Source: an uncultured Actinomycetes bacterium (GTDB taxonomy: Bacteria > Actinomycetota > Acidimicrobiia > Acidimicrobiales > Acidimicrobilacustridaceae). From it: a stretch of 56,158 nt of DNA. This document shows, in pieces, positions 34,500-42,371 of the stretch. The position numbers and the translations under genes are program-made. The notes below the pieces were generated by a model. The model had not been told where the DNA came from, did no database searches, and saw only the letters and a program-made list of their open reading frames with translations. The stretch is taken from NCBI GenBank assembly GCA_937927725.1, contig CALBSE010000056.1:1-56158 (forward strand), read 5' to 3'. Position 1 is the stretch's first letter, and each line of letters begins with the position of its first letter.

Positions 34500-35476
34500 A
34501 TCTTGCCAACGTTCGCGTTGGTTTCCATATACGCGTGCGCATCGGCAATGGCCGAAAGCGAATAGCGAGAATCGATTACGGGCTTCACGAGGCCCGCATC
34601 GAACAACGGCAGAACCTCTGCCGCGAATCGCTGCGTAATCGCAATCTTTTCAGCGAGGGGTCGCGATCGCAGCACTGTGCCGATAAGGCTGGCGCGCTTT
34701 GGCAACATCATTCCGATGTTGACCTCGGTGCGACCAGAACCCATGGTGCCGACTTGGACGATGCGACCTCCTACACGCACAGCCGCGATGTTTTTGTTGA
34801 CGTAGTCGCCGCCAATGACGTCGAGTACAACATCGACGCCTACGCCGTTTGTAAATGACGCGCATTCAGTGGCGAAATCCTGTGTGTTGTAATCAATGGC
34901 GAGATCAGCGCCGAGCGCACGACAAGCGTCGAGCTTTCCCGCCGACGCGGTAACAATCACACGAGCACCAATCGCGTTACAGAGTTGAATCGCTGCGGTG
35001 CCAACACCCGACGCACCAGCATGGACGAGCGCTGTTCGACCCGACGTGAGTCCGCCCTGCACAACAAGCGCGTCGAACGCGGTAATCCAGACCTCAGGTA
35101 GTGCGGCAGCATCCTCAACGCTGAGGCCAGCGGGAATTCGCATGAGTTGGTGTTCGTGGATGACGAGTTGTTCGGCATACGAACCACCACCCACAATGCC
35201 CATGACCTGATCGCCTACCGACCACGACGTCACTCGCTCACCCAGTGCAGCAACGCGACCAGAAAACTCCATGCCAGGGATCTCGGGGGCGGGCGGGGTG
35301 AAACCGGCCAAGGGTGGGCTGGGATAGAGGCCACGGCGCTGCAAAAGATCCGCACGATTCAGCGCCGTGGACACGATGTCGACGAGCACTTCCTCGGGAC
35401 CAGGCACGGGATCGACGACATCAATCAACTGCAGGACATCGAGCTCGCCATAACCATTGAGAACGACAGCTTTCAT
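34484..35476 (-). CDS. NAD(P)H-quinone oxidoreductase, PIG3/zeta-crystallin type
   Basis: 330 residues of the zinc-free MDR branch. The start MKAVVLNGYGELDVLQLIDV, NRADLLQRRGLYPSPP and the Rossmann motif LVHAGASGVGTAAIQL are typical of TP53I3-like quinone reductases. The zinc ligands of alcohol dehydrogenases are missing, as expected. It uses NADPH to reduce quinones or enones. It is divergent from the molybdopterin enzyme with 22 bp between start codons; its TAGGCT box ends 6 nt before the ATG. Confidence 0.9.
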   Translation of the reverse strand: MKAVVLNGYGELDVLQLIDVVDPVPGPEEVLVDIVSTALNRADLLQRRGLYPSPPLAGFTPPAPEIPGMEFSGRVAALGERVTSWSVGDQVMGIVGGGSYAEQLVIHEHQLMRIPAGLSVEDAAALPEVWITAFDALVVQGGLTSGRTALVHAGASGVGTAAIQLCNAIGARVIVTASAGKLDACRALGADLAIDYNTQDFATECASFTNGVGVDVVLDVIGGDYVNKNIAAVRVGGRIVQVGTMGSGRTEVNIGMMLPKRASLIGTVLRSRPLAEKIAITQRFAAEVLPLFDAGLVKPVIDSRYSLSAIADAHAYMETNANVGKILIEV

Positions 35477-35482
35477 CGGCGC

Positions 35483-35488
35483 AGCCTA
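35483..35488 (-). promoter_or_regulatory. -10 box (TAGGCT) for quinone oxidoreductase
   Basis: The reverse-strand TAGGCT ends 6 nt before the ATG. It overlaps by two bases the opposite -10 box at 35487-35492. Confidence 0.5.
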
Positions 35489-35492
35489 CGCT
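35487..35492 (+). promoter_or_regulatory. -10 box (TACGCT) for molybdopterin oxidoreductase
   Basis: TACGCT ends 6 nt before the ATG at 35499, so the transcript would be leaderless. It overlaps the divergent box. Confidence 0.5.
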
Positions 35493-35498
35493 CGTACC

Positions 35499-37751
35499 AT
35501 GACTTCGGACACAACACACTTCCGCACCTGCCCGCTGTGCGAAGCAACCTGCGGTCTGGAGTTAACCGTTCGCGAAGGAACCGTCGTACGTATCCGCGGC
35601 GACCGCGACAACGCGTTCTCCAAAGGTTTCATCTGTCCGAAGGGGTCCGTACTGCACAAGTTGCACGCCGACCCCGATCGTTTGCGCGCGCCAATCGTTC
35701 GTCGTGGCGACGATCCCGAGACCGCAACATGGGAAGAAGTCTCGTGGGATGACGCGTTCGCGATCGTGGCTGAAGGCATGCAAGGCGTCATAGACCGACA
35801 CGGCCGTCACGCAGTGGGCGCCTATTTCGGGAACCCGAGCGTGCATTCGCTTGGCACGGTCATTTACAACCGCGTGCTCATCCAAGCGATGGCGAGTCCG
35901 CAGATGTACTCAGCATCAACTGTCGATCAAATGCCGAAGCATGTTTCGAGTGGACTCATGTTCGGCAACCCGATCCTCATTGCGGTTCCCGACATTGATC
36001 GCACCGATCACCTTCTGATTCTTGGAGCCAACCCCTACGAATCAAATGGTTCACTCGCAACAGCGCCGGATTGGCCAGGTCGCATTCAGGCCATCCGCGA
36101 ACGCGGCGGCAAGGTCATTGTCATTGATCCTCGATATACCAAGACCGCTGCGAACGCCGACGAATGGCATTCGATTCGTCCCGGCGCCGACGCCCTGCTG
36201 CTCTGCGCAATGTTGCATGTGCTCGTTGCCGAAGATCTCATCGATGCTGGCCGCGGTCCCGGAATGACCAGTGGACTTCGCGACGTTGCCGATGCCGTCG
36301 AACCATTCGCGCCGGTAGTTGTTGCCGAACGAATTGGCATTGACGCCGAAACGATTACACGCATGGCCCGCGAACTTGCCGCCGCGCCGACGGCCGTTGT
36401 CTACGGACGCATCGGTACACAAACCGTTGGATTCGGATCGCTTGCGGCATGGGCGGTTGATGCGCTCAATCTGGTAACCGGAAATCTCGATTCGCCCGGT
36501 GGGGCGATGTTCCCTCTCACCCCGCACGAAAGCGGTCGCGGCAAGGGGCGCGGACGCGGGTTCCGCATCGGTCGTCGCCAAAGCCGCGTGCGCGGGTACC
36601 CCGAAGTACGCAGTGAATTCCCCGTTGCTGGCCTTGCCGAAGAGATCACCACACCGGGCGATGGCCAGATCCGAGCAATGGTCACTGTTGGCGGTAACCC
36701 TGTTCTTTCAACACCCCACTCCGCTTCTCTCGACGCAGCAATGGCCGAGCTCGAATTTATGGTGAGCGTCGATCCGTATCTCAACGAGACCACTCGCCAT
36801 GCCAACGTGATCCTCCCGCCACCAACCGCACTTGAGCGCAGCGAATACCAAATGGCATTCATCGGATTAGCCGTGCGCAACTTTGCGCAATGGGCTCCGC
36901 CGGTGTTCGACAGCGATTGTTTGCAGGAACACGAAATCCTCGGCCGCCTTGCACTCATTTTCTCGGGCTCCGATGCAGGTACCGACCCCACCGTTCTCGA
37001 TGCCATGCTGCTCGATGGTGCACTCCAGTCGGCCATTGATGGAACCAACTCCCCCATTGCCGATCGATCCATCGATGAACTGCGATCAATCGTTCAATCA
37101 AACCCTTCGCGCACCGGCGTCGATCAGATCCTCGATGTGATGATTCGAACTGGTTCACGCGGCGATTGGTTTGGCGCCATCCCCGACGGACTTTCACTCG
37201 ACGTCTTCGAAGCCAACCCCCATGGCATCGATTTCGGCACACTCGAACCACGGCTGCCCGAAGCACTGCGCACCGAATCCGGAACGATTGAACTCGCTCC
37301 ACAAATCATTCTCGATGAACTCGCCCGACTCGCTGCCACGCTCAACACGCCTGTCGACGCTGATGGCCTCGTACTCATTGGCCGCCGTCACCTGCAGTCA
37401 AACAATTCCTGGATGCACAACGTGGAAGCACTCGTAAAGGGCAAAGTCCGATGCACACTGCTTGTCCATCCCGCCGATGCGGCGCGGCTCGAGCTCACCG
37501 ATGGATCGGATGCCGTCATCACCTCACGAGTCGGTTCGGTGACGGCCCCCGTTGAAGTCACCGACGAAGTTCCCGTCGGCGTCGTGAGCCTTCCGCACGG
37601 CTGGGGCCACGACATGGCCGGAACTCGGTCGCAGATCGCATCGAAACGTCCGGGTGTGAACGCGAATCTGCTCACCGATCCCGAACTTCTTGATCCACTG
37701 TCGGGCAACGCCGTACTCAATGGCATTCCCGTCACGGTGCTTCCCGCCTAA
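35499..37751 (+). CDS. Molybdopterin (bis-MGD) oxidoreductase, formate dehydrogenase/nitrate reductase superfamily
   Basis: 750 residues. The N-terminal [4Fe-4S] site reads CPLCEATCGLEL with a fourth Cys in FICPKGS. The Mo-binding domains follow (DHLLILGANPYESNGS, GGKVIVIDPRYTKTA, RPGADALLLCAMLHVL, VNANLLTDPELLDPLSGNA). The C-terminal molydopterin dinucleotide domain begins near LIGRRHLQSNNSWMHN. There is no Tat signal, so it is cytoplasmic. No electron-transfer subunit is adjacent, so it is a solo enzyme whose substrate I cannot assign. ATG 35499 is placed by the leaderless -10 box; the open frame upstream overlaps the divergent gene. Confidence 0.88.
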   Translation: MTSDTTHFRTCPLCEATCGLELTVREGTVVRIRGDRDNAFSKGFICPKGSVLHKLHADPDRLRAPIVRRGDDPETATWEEVSWDDAFAIVAEGMQGVIDRHGRHAVGAYFGNPSVHSLGTVIYNRVLIQAMASPQMYSASTVDQMPKHVSSGLMFGNPILIAVPDIDRTDHLLILGANPYESNGSLATAPDWPGRIQAIRERGGKVIVIDPRYTKTAANADEWHSIRPGADALLLCAMLHVLVAEDLIDAGRGPGMTSGLRDVADAVEPFAPVVVAERIGIDAETITRMARELAAAPTAVVYGRIGTQTVGFGSLAAWAVDALNLVTGNLDSPGGAMFPLTPHESGRGKGRGRGFRIGRRQSRVRGYPEVRSEFPVAGLAEEITTPGDGQIRAMVTVGGNPVLSTPHSASLDAAMAELEFMVSVDPYLNETTRHANVILPPPTALERSEYQMAFIGLAVRNFAQWAPPVFDSDCLQEHEILGRLALIFSGSDAGTDPTVLDAMLLDGALQSAIDGTNSPIADRSIDELRSIVQSNPSRTGVDQILDVMIRTGSRGDWFGAIPDGLSLDVFEANPHGIDFGTLEPRLPEALRTESGTIELAPQIILDELARLAATLNTPVDADGLVLIGRRHLQSNNSWMHNVEALVKGKVRCTLLVHPADAARLELTDGSDAVITSRVGSVTAPVEVTDEVPVGVVSLPHGWGHDMAGTRSQIASKRPGVNANLLTDPELLDPLSGNAVLNGIPVTVLPA

Positions 37752-37756
37752 ACCAT

Positions 37757-39019
37757 TTAGGTAAGCGGAGTTTCGACCGCTGGCTGATGCGCCGCGTTTG
37801 CTTCCGCCTCGGTTTCTGCTCGAAGCGCTCGTGTCAGGAACAAGAACACGACACCCCATACGAGGCTTGCGCCTCCGATGATGGCGACGGTTGCCGAAGC
37901 GCCGATGACGCCGCTGATTGCTCCGGCAAAGAGCAACGAGAGACTCATCGCCAGCGTCACAAGCGCGGCATCGGCAGCGAAAATTCGGCCGCGCAGTTCA
38001 TCGGGGGTCAGAACCTGCAAGCCATAGGTCGTGAGTGCCCACTGCGCACCGCCGCCCATATGCGCAACCGTGACGCCAAGAACCGCCACGAACAAATAGG
38101 GCGCGAACGCAACACCGAGATACATCGCTCCATAACCAATGGCTGCGAAGCCGCATGCAAGAAGCACGCCGTGAATTCCTCTTCGAACTAACCGGATAAT
38201 CAACAACGGTCCGAGCACAACGCCAACACCACGTCCGGCGAGCAGCAGTCCAATTGCGCCATCGCTACCGTGAAATTTCACCGTTGCCAAGACCGCCAGC
38301 ATTCCGACGACACCTGCGCCAAATCCGAATCCGATATGTGAGCCGATCAACGCCATGATCGCGGGGTGGCGTCGAGCATGCGCCAAGGCCTCGCGGGTGT
38401 CGCGAAGGGGATGCATTCGCTCGGCGTGCACCTTTGTCGGACCATCGGCCTGCAGCGATTCCCGAATTGTCACAATGAGTAATGCCGCGAGAACAAAGCT
38501 TCCCGCGTCAGCAAGGAACGCAGCATTGCGACCAAAGGCAACGGTGAACAGCGCACCGAGACCCGCTCCAACCGCAAGCATTGCTCCCCAGGTTGCGCCC
38601 ATCATCGACGTTGCGACCGCGAGATCTTTCTCATCGACGATGTTCGGCACGCCCGCCTGTGCCGCTGGCCCAAAGAACGAACCGATTGCCGTCACACCAC
38701 CCTGCGCAACGAAAACGAACCATGGCATCCCGTGGCCAGCCAACAGAAACGTCAATGCAACAACCGCTTGCGCCGACGACGAAAAAATCAAAATTTTTCG
38801 TCGATCAAATCGATCAGCGACGGGACCAGCAATTGGACCCATTACAAACGTTGGCAAAGTTTGCGCGACCCAAAATGCAGACGCGAGAAAGTCCGAACCG
38901 GTTGCGTCAAGCAACAGACCAATCGCCGCTACCGCAGCGAACCAGTCGCCGGCGTAGCTGATCACCTGCGCGGTGAACAGTTTTCGAAACGCAGAATTAC
39001 GTCGAAGCAGTGACCACAT
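37757..39019 (-). CDS. MFS transporter
   Basis: 420 residues with about 12 membrane helices. The loop-2 signature is GPIAGPVADRFDRRKILIF. The opening WSLLRRNSAFRKLFTAQVISYAGDWFA is typical of the MFS_3 branch, distinct from but related to the carrier at 14244. It is probably a drug or metabolite exporter. The start is 6 bp after the stop of the upstream reverse-strand gene, so the two form an operon. It is convergent with the molybdopterin gene, 5 bp apart. Confidence 0.85.
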   Translation of the reverse strand: MWSLLRRNSAFRKLFTAQVISYAGDWFAAVAAIGLLLDATGSDFLASAFWVAQTLPTFVMGPIAGPVADRFDRRKILIFSSSAQAVVALTFLLAGHGMPWFVFVAQGGVTAIGSFFGPAAQAGVPNIVDEKDLAVATSMMGATWGAMLAVGAGLGALFTVAFGRNAAFLADAGSFVLAALLIVTIRESLQADGPTKVHAERMHPLRDTREALAHARRHPAIMALIGSHIGFGFGAGVVGMLAVLATVKFHGSDGAIGLLLAGRGVGVVLGPLLIIRLVRRGIHGVLLACGFAAIGYGAMYLGVAFAPYLFVAVLGVTVAHMGGGAQWALTTYGLQVLTPDELRGRIFAADAALVTLAMSLSLLFAGAISGVIGASATVAIIGGASLVWGVVFLFLTRALRAETEAEANAAHQPAVETPLT

Positions 39020-39025
39020 CAGTGG

Positions 39026-40153
39026 TCAGGCCGGATTCCAACCGTCGACCATGCCCGTGAGGCCGGTGGGCTCATGCGGACCGAACGACAACTGCTCAAG
39101 CACGCCAACGCCAACGCGATCGCCCATGCGGACCTTGCACAGCGTTTGAATATGGATACACGACGGATCCTGCGGGTTGAACTCACTCAGCGGAATCGAT
39201 TCGCTTCCAACTTCAAGCGGTCCGTGCAGTGAACCATGGGACCAATGCGGATGGCTGTAGCCAATGCCGCGCATACGAAAGGTGTACATGGGCTCGAACT
39301 CGATGCGATCGACCGTGCCATCGGCGTGACGTACTTCAATGGCCGCCGATTCCATTTCGCGCCGGCCCTTTTGCCACTGCAGTTCGTAGCGAATGTTGCC
39401 GACCTCTTCGGGTTCGGCAATGTCGGCACCCCACGTCGGAGCGTCCGGTGAATCCAGAACCGGAACCACAAGTGCTGATTCCATCCAACGCGTTCCGTCG
39501 GCTCGTTCAAACATCGCAAGGTGCGTGCAAATGTCGTCGAAGTGCAACGGAGCCCACAGCCAAAAGATCTGCATTTCGCCGGGCGTGAAGTTGGTTGGCG
39601 TTTGCACACCCACACCACGAACGCCCCACGACCGATCGCGTACACCGAACGTTGACTCGGCCTTCACGTCAATGATCTGACCCTTGACATTGATCGTGCC
39701 TTCCCACGTACCCCACTGCGTCAGGCGCGTGTAGTCCATGATCTTGACGTTGTTACGAACGATTGTTTGCTTCGGTTCTTCGATCGCCGCGGTACGAGCG
39801 CGAAACAGCAAATCACACGAAATACCTTCGTCATTCGGCGCAACCGTGAAGCAAATTTCCTTCAACGGCTCGGGCACGGAAATTGAAATTGGACCAATGG
39901 TTGTTTCGCGGCCGAGCGGCATTGCCCCCGAAGCAAAGATCGAGTGTTCGATGCCATCGGCAACAACACTGAAGGCCGCATCGATCACGCCGCGGTTCGG
40001 GTAGTGACCCATGGCGCCGCCGATGAAGAAGGCTCCGTCACGATCGCAACCGTTAAAGAAGTAGCGGTCGTAATGGTTGGGATCGGCACTGACGGTCTGC
40101 ACGATTGGGTCGCCCGTTTGGTGAATCGGGAAATCGTCGAATGGCGTGATCAT
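39026..40153 (-). CDS. Conserved hypothetical protein, possibly lipocalin/CrtC-like fold
   Basis: 375 residues, with no signal peptide or membrane helices. It is beta-rich with many Trp/Arg-containing strands (DYTRLTQWGTWEGTINVKG, FGVRDRSWGVRGVG, IFWLWAPLHFDDICTHLAMF, HPHWSHGSLHGPLEVG). The order GVRDxSWGxR, then a Trp strand, then a C-terminal GHPxWSHG-type strand resembles proteins of the hydroxyneurosporene/AttH-like double-lipocalin group, but this is a resemblance by eye. The ATG has AGGGGGAAG as Shine-Dalgarno. It is the first gene of a two-gene unit with the MFS carrier, so its ligand may be a lipid-like molecule that the carrier moves (inference). Confidence 0.72.
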   Translation of the reverse strand: MITPFDDFPIHQTGDPIVQTVSADPNHYDRYFFNGCDRDGAFFIGGAMGHYPNRGVIDAAFSVVADGIEHSIFASGAMPLGRETTIGPISISVPEPLKEICFTVAPNDEGISCDLLFRARTAAIEEPKQTIVRNNVKIMDYTRLTQWGTWEGTINVKGQIIDVKAESTFGVRDRSWGVRGVGVQTPTNFTPGEMQIFWLWAPLHFDDICTHLAMFERADGTRWMESALVVPVLDSPDAPTWGADIAEPEEVGNIRYELQWQKGRREMESAAIEVRHADGTVDRIEFEPMYTFRMRGIGYSHPHWSHGSLHGPLEVGSESIPLSEFNPQDPSCIHIQTLCKVRMGDRVGVGVLEQLSFGPHEPTGLTGMVDGWNPA

Positions 40154-40221
40154 GGTGCTTCCCCCTGAAGTTGGTTCCTATGCGCCAACGGCCGCCCAAG
40201 GGCGGCCGAAGTGCTTGAGAG

Positions 40222-40295
40222 TGGACCCGACTGGACTCGAACCAGCGACCCCTTCCGTGTCGAGGAAGTGCTCTAGCCAACTGAGCTACGGGTCC
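40222..40295 (-). tRNA. tRNA-Val (GAC) with C33
   Basis: A 74-nt cloverleaf with perfect acceptor GGACCCG/CGGGTCC, D-arm GCTC/GAGC, anticodon stem CTTCC/GGAAG and T-loop TTCGAGT. The loop is TCGACAC, giving anticodon GAC at 40259-40261. Position 33 is C where nearly all tRNAs have U. The 3' CCA is not encoded. Confidence 0.9.
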
Positions 40296-40350
40296 TTACA
40301 AGGCCCCGAACCCTAGCAGCACCCCACGCCCCCTCCCCCAAGCCACGACT

Positions 40351-40377
40351 TTGACCCTTCCAGCGTGCGGCTAGGGT
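40351..40377 (+). promoter_or_regulatory. Promoter of tRNA-Cys
   Basis: TTGACC (40351-40356) and TAGGGT (40372-40377) are separated by 15 nt (16 if the -35 box is read as TTTGAC), ending 11 nt before the tRNA. Confidence 0.55.
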
Positions 40378-40388
40378 AAAGCGCTCAT

Positions 40389-40463
40389 GGCGGCGTGGCC
40401 GAGTGGCTTAGGCAGGGGCCTGCAAAGCCCCGTACGGCGGTTCGATTCCGCCCGCCGCCTCCA
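40389..40463 (+). tRNA. tRNA-Cys (GCA)
   Basis: A 75-nt cloverleaf with encoded CCA, perfect acceptor GGCGGCG/CGCCGCC, anticodon stem GGGGC/GCCCC, loop CTGCAAA and anticodon GCA. The T-loop is TTCGATT. Confidence 0.95.
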
Positions 40464-40465
40464 AG

Positions 40466-40497
40466 ACGAAGGTCCGGTCCAATGACCGGACCTTCGT
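40466..40497 (+). terminator. Terminator after tRNA-Cys
   Basis: Perfect 13-bp arms ACGAAGGTCCGGT / ACCGGACCTTCGT with loop CCAATG, then TGGTTT, 2 bp after the tRNA. Confidence 0.85.
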
Positions 40498-40579
40498 TGG
40501 TTTCAAAGCGCTACCAGTGTGGTTAGATAGCGGCTTGATTTGTTGTACCTCCTTGCCACTTTCCCCGGAATAGGACCTC

Positions 40580-42202
40580 ATGAACACCACCGAATCCGCC
40601 ACTCCTGCGCTGAACCGAGCACGGCGTCGACCACTCGCCCGCTCAGGAAGCGCACTTGGTGGCGCTGGCATTCTCGTGGCGGGCAGCGCCGCCGCGCTGC
40701 TCACCGCGTTCGCCGGCTCAGCCGGAGCAACGTCGACCATCACCGTCGACTCAAACGGTGACGGCACCGTCGACCCCACTCACTGCCTCGATGGCACCCC
40801 GTACAACTGCACACTGCGCGATGCAGCCCTCGCCGCGGTCGATGGCGACACCATCACCTTCGACCCGTCGATCGCCAACATCACCCTCACCAACGGAACA
40901 ATTACCACCCAAGCGGTGAACATCACCGGCCCAGGCGCCGCGAACCTCACCATCACCACCACCGCCGCCGCTGGCGCCTACGACCTCTTTCGTGTTGGCG
41001 GTACCGGTGATGCCGTCATCAGTGGACTCACCATCACGAAGAATCGTGTGAAGGCGCTCAACGGTGGAGCCTTCACCCTCGATAGCGTGACGATCTCTGG
41101 CTCGAGCGGTGGGGATGGTGGTGCGCTCTACGCCGGGAATAGTGGCGAGCTCGAAATCAAGAATTCACGTTTCGAAAACAACACCGCTTCCAACAACGCC
41201 GGTGCCGTCTATATCTACAACGGCCAGGACACGACCATCAGCAATTCAGTCTTCGTAAACAACGAAGCTGCCAGCGTTGGGGGGGCCATCAGTGGTTCCT
41301 ATGCAAAGAATCTGACGATTATGGACTCCGAAGTAACCGGGAACTCTTCAGGCGATCGGGGCGGCGGCCTCAGATTTTATTCGGGCGGCGCATACACCGT
41401 GCACATCAGCGGCTCCACCTTCGATTCGAACGTATCGGCAGCGTATGGCGGTGCAGCCGATTTTGGAGATGACCTTTCTGTCGTCGTCAGCAACACCACG
41501 GTGTCGAACAATTCTGCCAATGGTGGTGCCGGGCTGAACTTTGATGGAAACAACATTGACGCAACAGTCAACAACTCGACCATTGCGGGCAATACTGCCG
41601 CCAACGGTGGGGCCGGCATCTACATCAATTCAGGTTCCACGCTCACCGTTAACCAGTCGACGATTAGCGCAAACGTCGCTGAGGGAACTACGCCGAATTA
41701 CAGCGGCGGAGGCATTTCGATCGGCGACAACACGAGCGTCGTGACGATGTCGGGAACAATCGTTTCTGGCAATACCTCGGGTGTCGCCGGTGCTGGCGAT
41801 ATTGGGCTTTATACAAGCGACCTCAATGCCACAGGATCGTTCACGGCAACTCATTCGTTGATTGGCGAGGTCGATACTCGCATCCACGAAAATGATCCCC
41901 TGTTCGTCGCTCCCGTTTCATCGAACCTCCACAGGCCGGACCCAATGCTCAGTGCGCTTGCCGACAATGGCGGTCCGACCAAGACCATGTCACCGCAACC
42001 CGGCTCACCTGCCATCGATCGCGGCCCAAACCCCGTCGCCACCTTCACCGGCAACAGCTTCGATCAGCGCGGCACCGGATACGACCGAATTTCCGGAAAA
42101 TCGGCCGACATCGGAGCGTTTGAAGTCCAGTCGGAACCTCCAGCAACCACCACAACAGTGGCAGGCACCGACGAACCCGTTGCACCCGCATTCACCGGCT
42201 GA
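40580..42202 (+). CDS. Secreted parallel beta-helix protein A with C-terminal PAFTG motif
   Basis: 540 residues. The basic N-terminus with a hydrophobic stretch (ILVAGSAAALLTAFAGSAGA) is a Sec signal. Next is a conserved cap with two Cys (THCLDGTPYNCTLRDAALAAVDGDTITF). Residues 125-420 form a right-handed parallel beta-helix of repeats such as GNTAANGGAGIYINSGSTL. The end is a choice-of-anchor Q-like module (LADNGGPTKTM...SPAID...FDQRGTGYDRISGKSADIGAFE). The last residues are a Thr-rich linker and PVAPAFTG. No membrane helix follows, so attachment is unclear. The fold suggests polysaccharide binding, cleavage or adhesion; no lyase active site is evident. Shine-Dalgarno AGGA precedes the ATG. 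It is a recent paralogue of the next gene. Confidence 0.85.
   Translation: MNTTESATPALNRARRRPLARSGSALGGAGILVAGSAAALLTAFAGSAGATSTITVDSNGDGTVDPTHCLDGTPYNCTLRDAALAAVDGDTITFDPSIANITLTNGTITTQAVNITGPGAANLTITTTAAAGAYDLFRVGGTGDAVISGLTITKNRVKALNGGAFTLDSVTISGSSGGDGGALYAGNSGELEIKNSRFENNTASNNAGAVYIYNGQDTTISNSVFVNNEAASVGGAISGSYAKNLTIMDSEVTGNSSGDRGGGLRFYSGGAYTVHISGSTFDSNVSAAYGGAADFGDDLSVVVSNTTVSNNSANGGAGLNFDGNNIDATVNNSTIAGNTAANGGAGIYINSGSTLTVNQSTISANVAEGTTPNYSGGGISIGDNTSVVTMSGTIVSGNTSGVAGAGDIGLYTSDLNATGSFTATHSLIGEVDTRIHENDPLFVAPVSSNLHRPDPMLSALADNGGPTKTMSPQPGSPAIDRGPNPVATFTGNSFDQRGTGYDRISGKSADIGAFEVQSEPPATTTTVAGTDEPVAPAFTG
40682..40941 (+). repeat. Near-identical 5' repeat, copy in beta-helix gene A
   Basis: 260 bp almost identical, including synonymous sites, to 42471-42730 in gene B, with only a handful of differences. 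Confidence 0.9.
41837..42075 (+). repeat. Near-identical 3' repeat, copy in beta-helix gene A
   Basis: 239 bp nearly identical to 43635-43873 in gene B; the helix-coding part between the two repeats is clearly more divergent. Confidence 0.9.
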
Positions 42203-42232
42203 TGCAACGGCGTCGGTAACACATATGAAAAT

Positions 42233-42266
42233 GAAGAAGGCCCGGCCACTTGGTCGGGCTTTCTTC
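42233..42266 (+). terminator. Terminator after beta-helix gene A
   Basis: A 15-bp hairpin with two G-T wobbles: GAAGAAGGCCCGGCC / GGTCGGGCTTTCTTC, loop ACTT, 30 bp after the stop. The right arm itself has the T-rich part. Confidence 0.8.
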
Positions 42267-42371
42267 GTCGTTCGGGACATCTCCAAAAAGAAGTGCCGAT
42301 AACTGACCGCGCTACGCTCACGGATACACGGGGCGGATGCCGAGTTCTCCCTGCACGCCCATGGAGGACCA

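Noticed and set aside
40222..40295. Reading the Val tRNA as tRNA-Asp or as a shifted anticodon
   Set aside because: Shifting the stem breaks pairing (TTCCT with GAAGG has a C-A mismatch); only CTTCC/GGAAG pairs fully, giving GAC.
40222..40580. Integration site or mobile element at the tRNA pair next to the surface-protein region
   Set aside because: No integrase, no direct repeat of a tRNA end and no insertion-sequence features were seen on either side.
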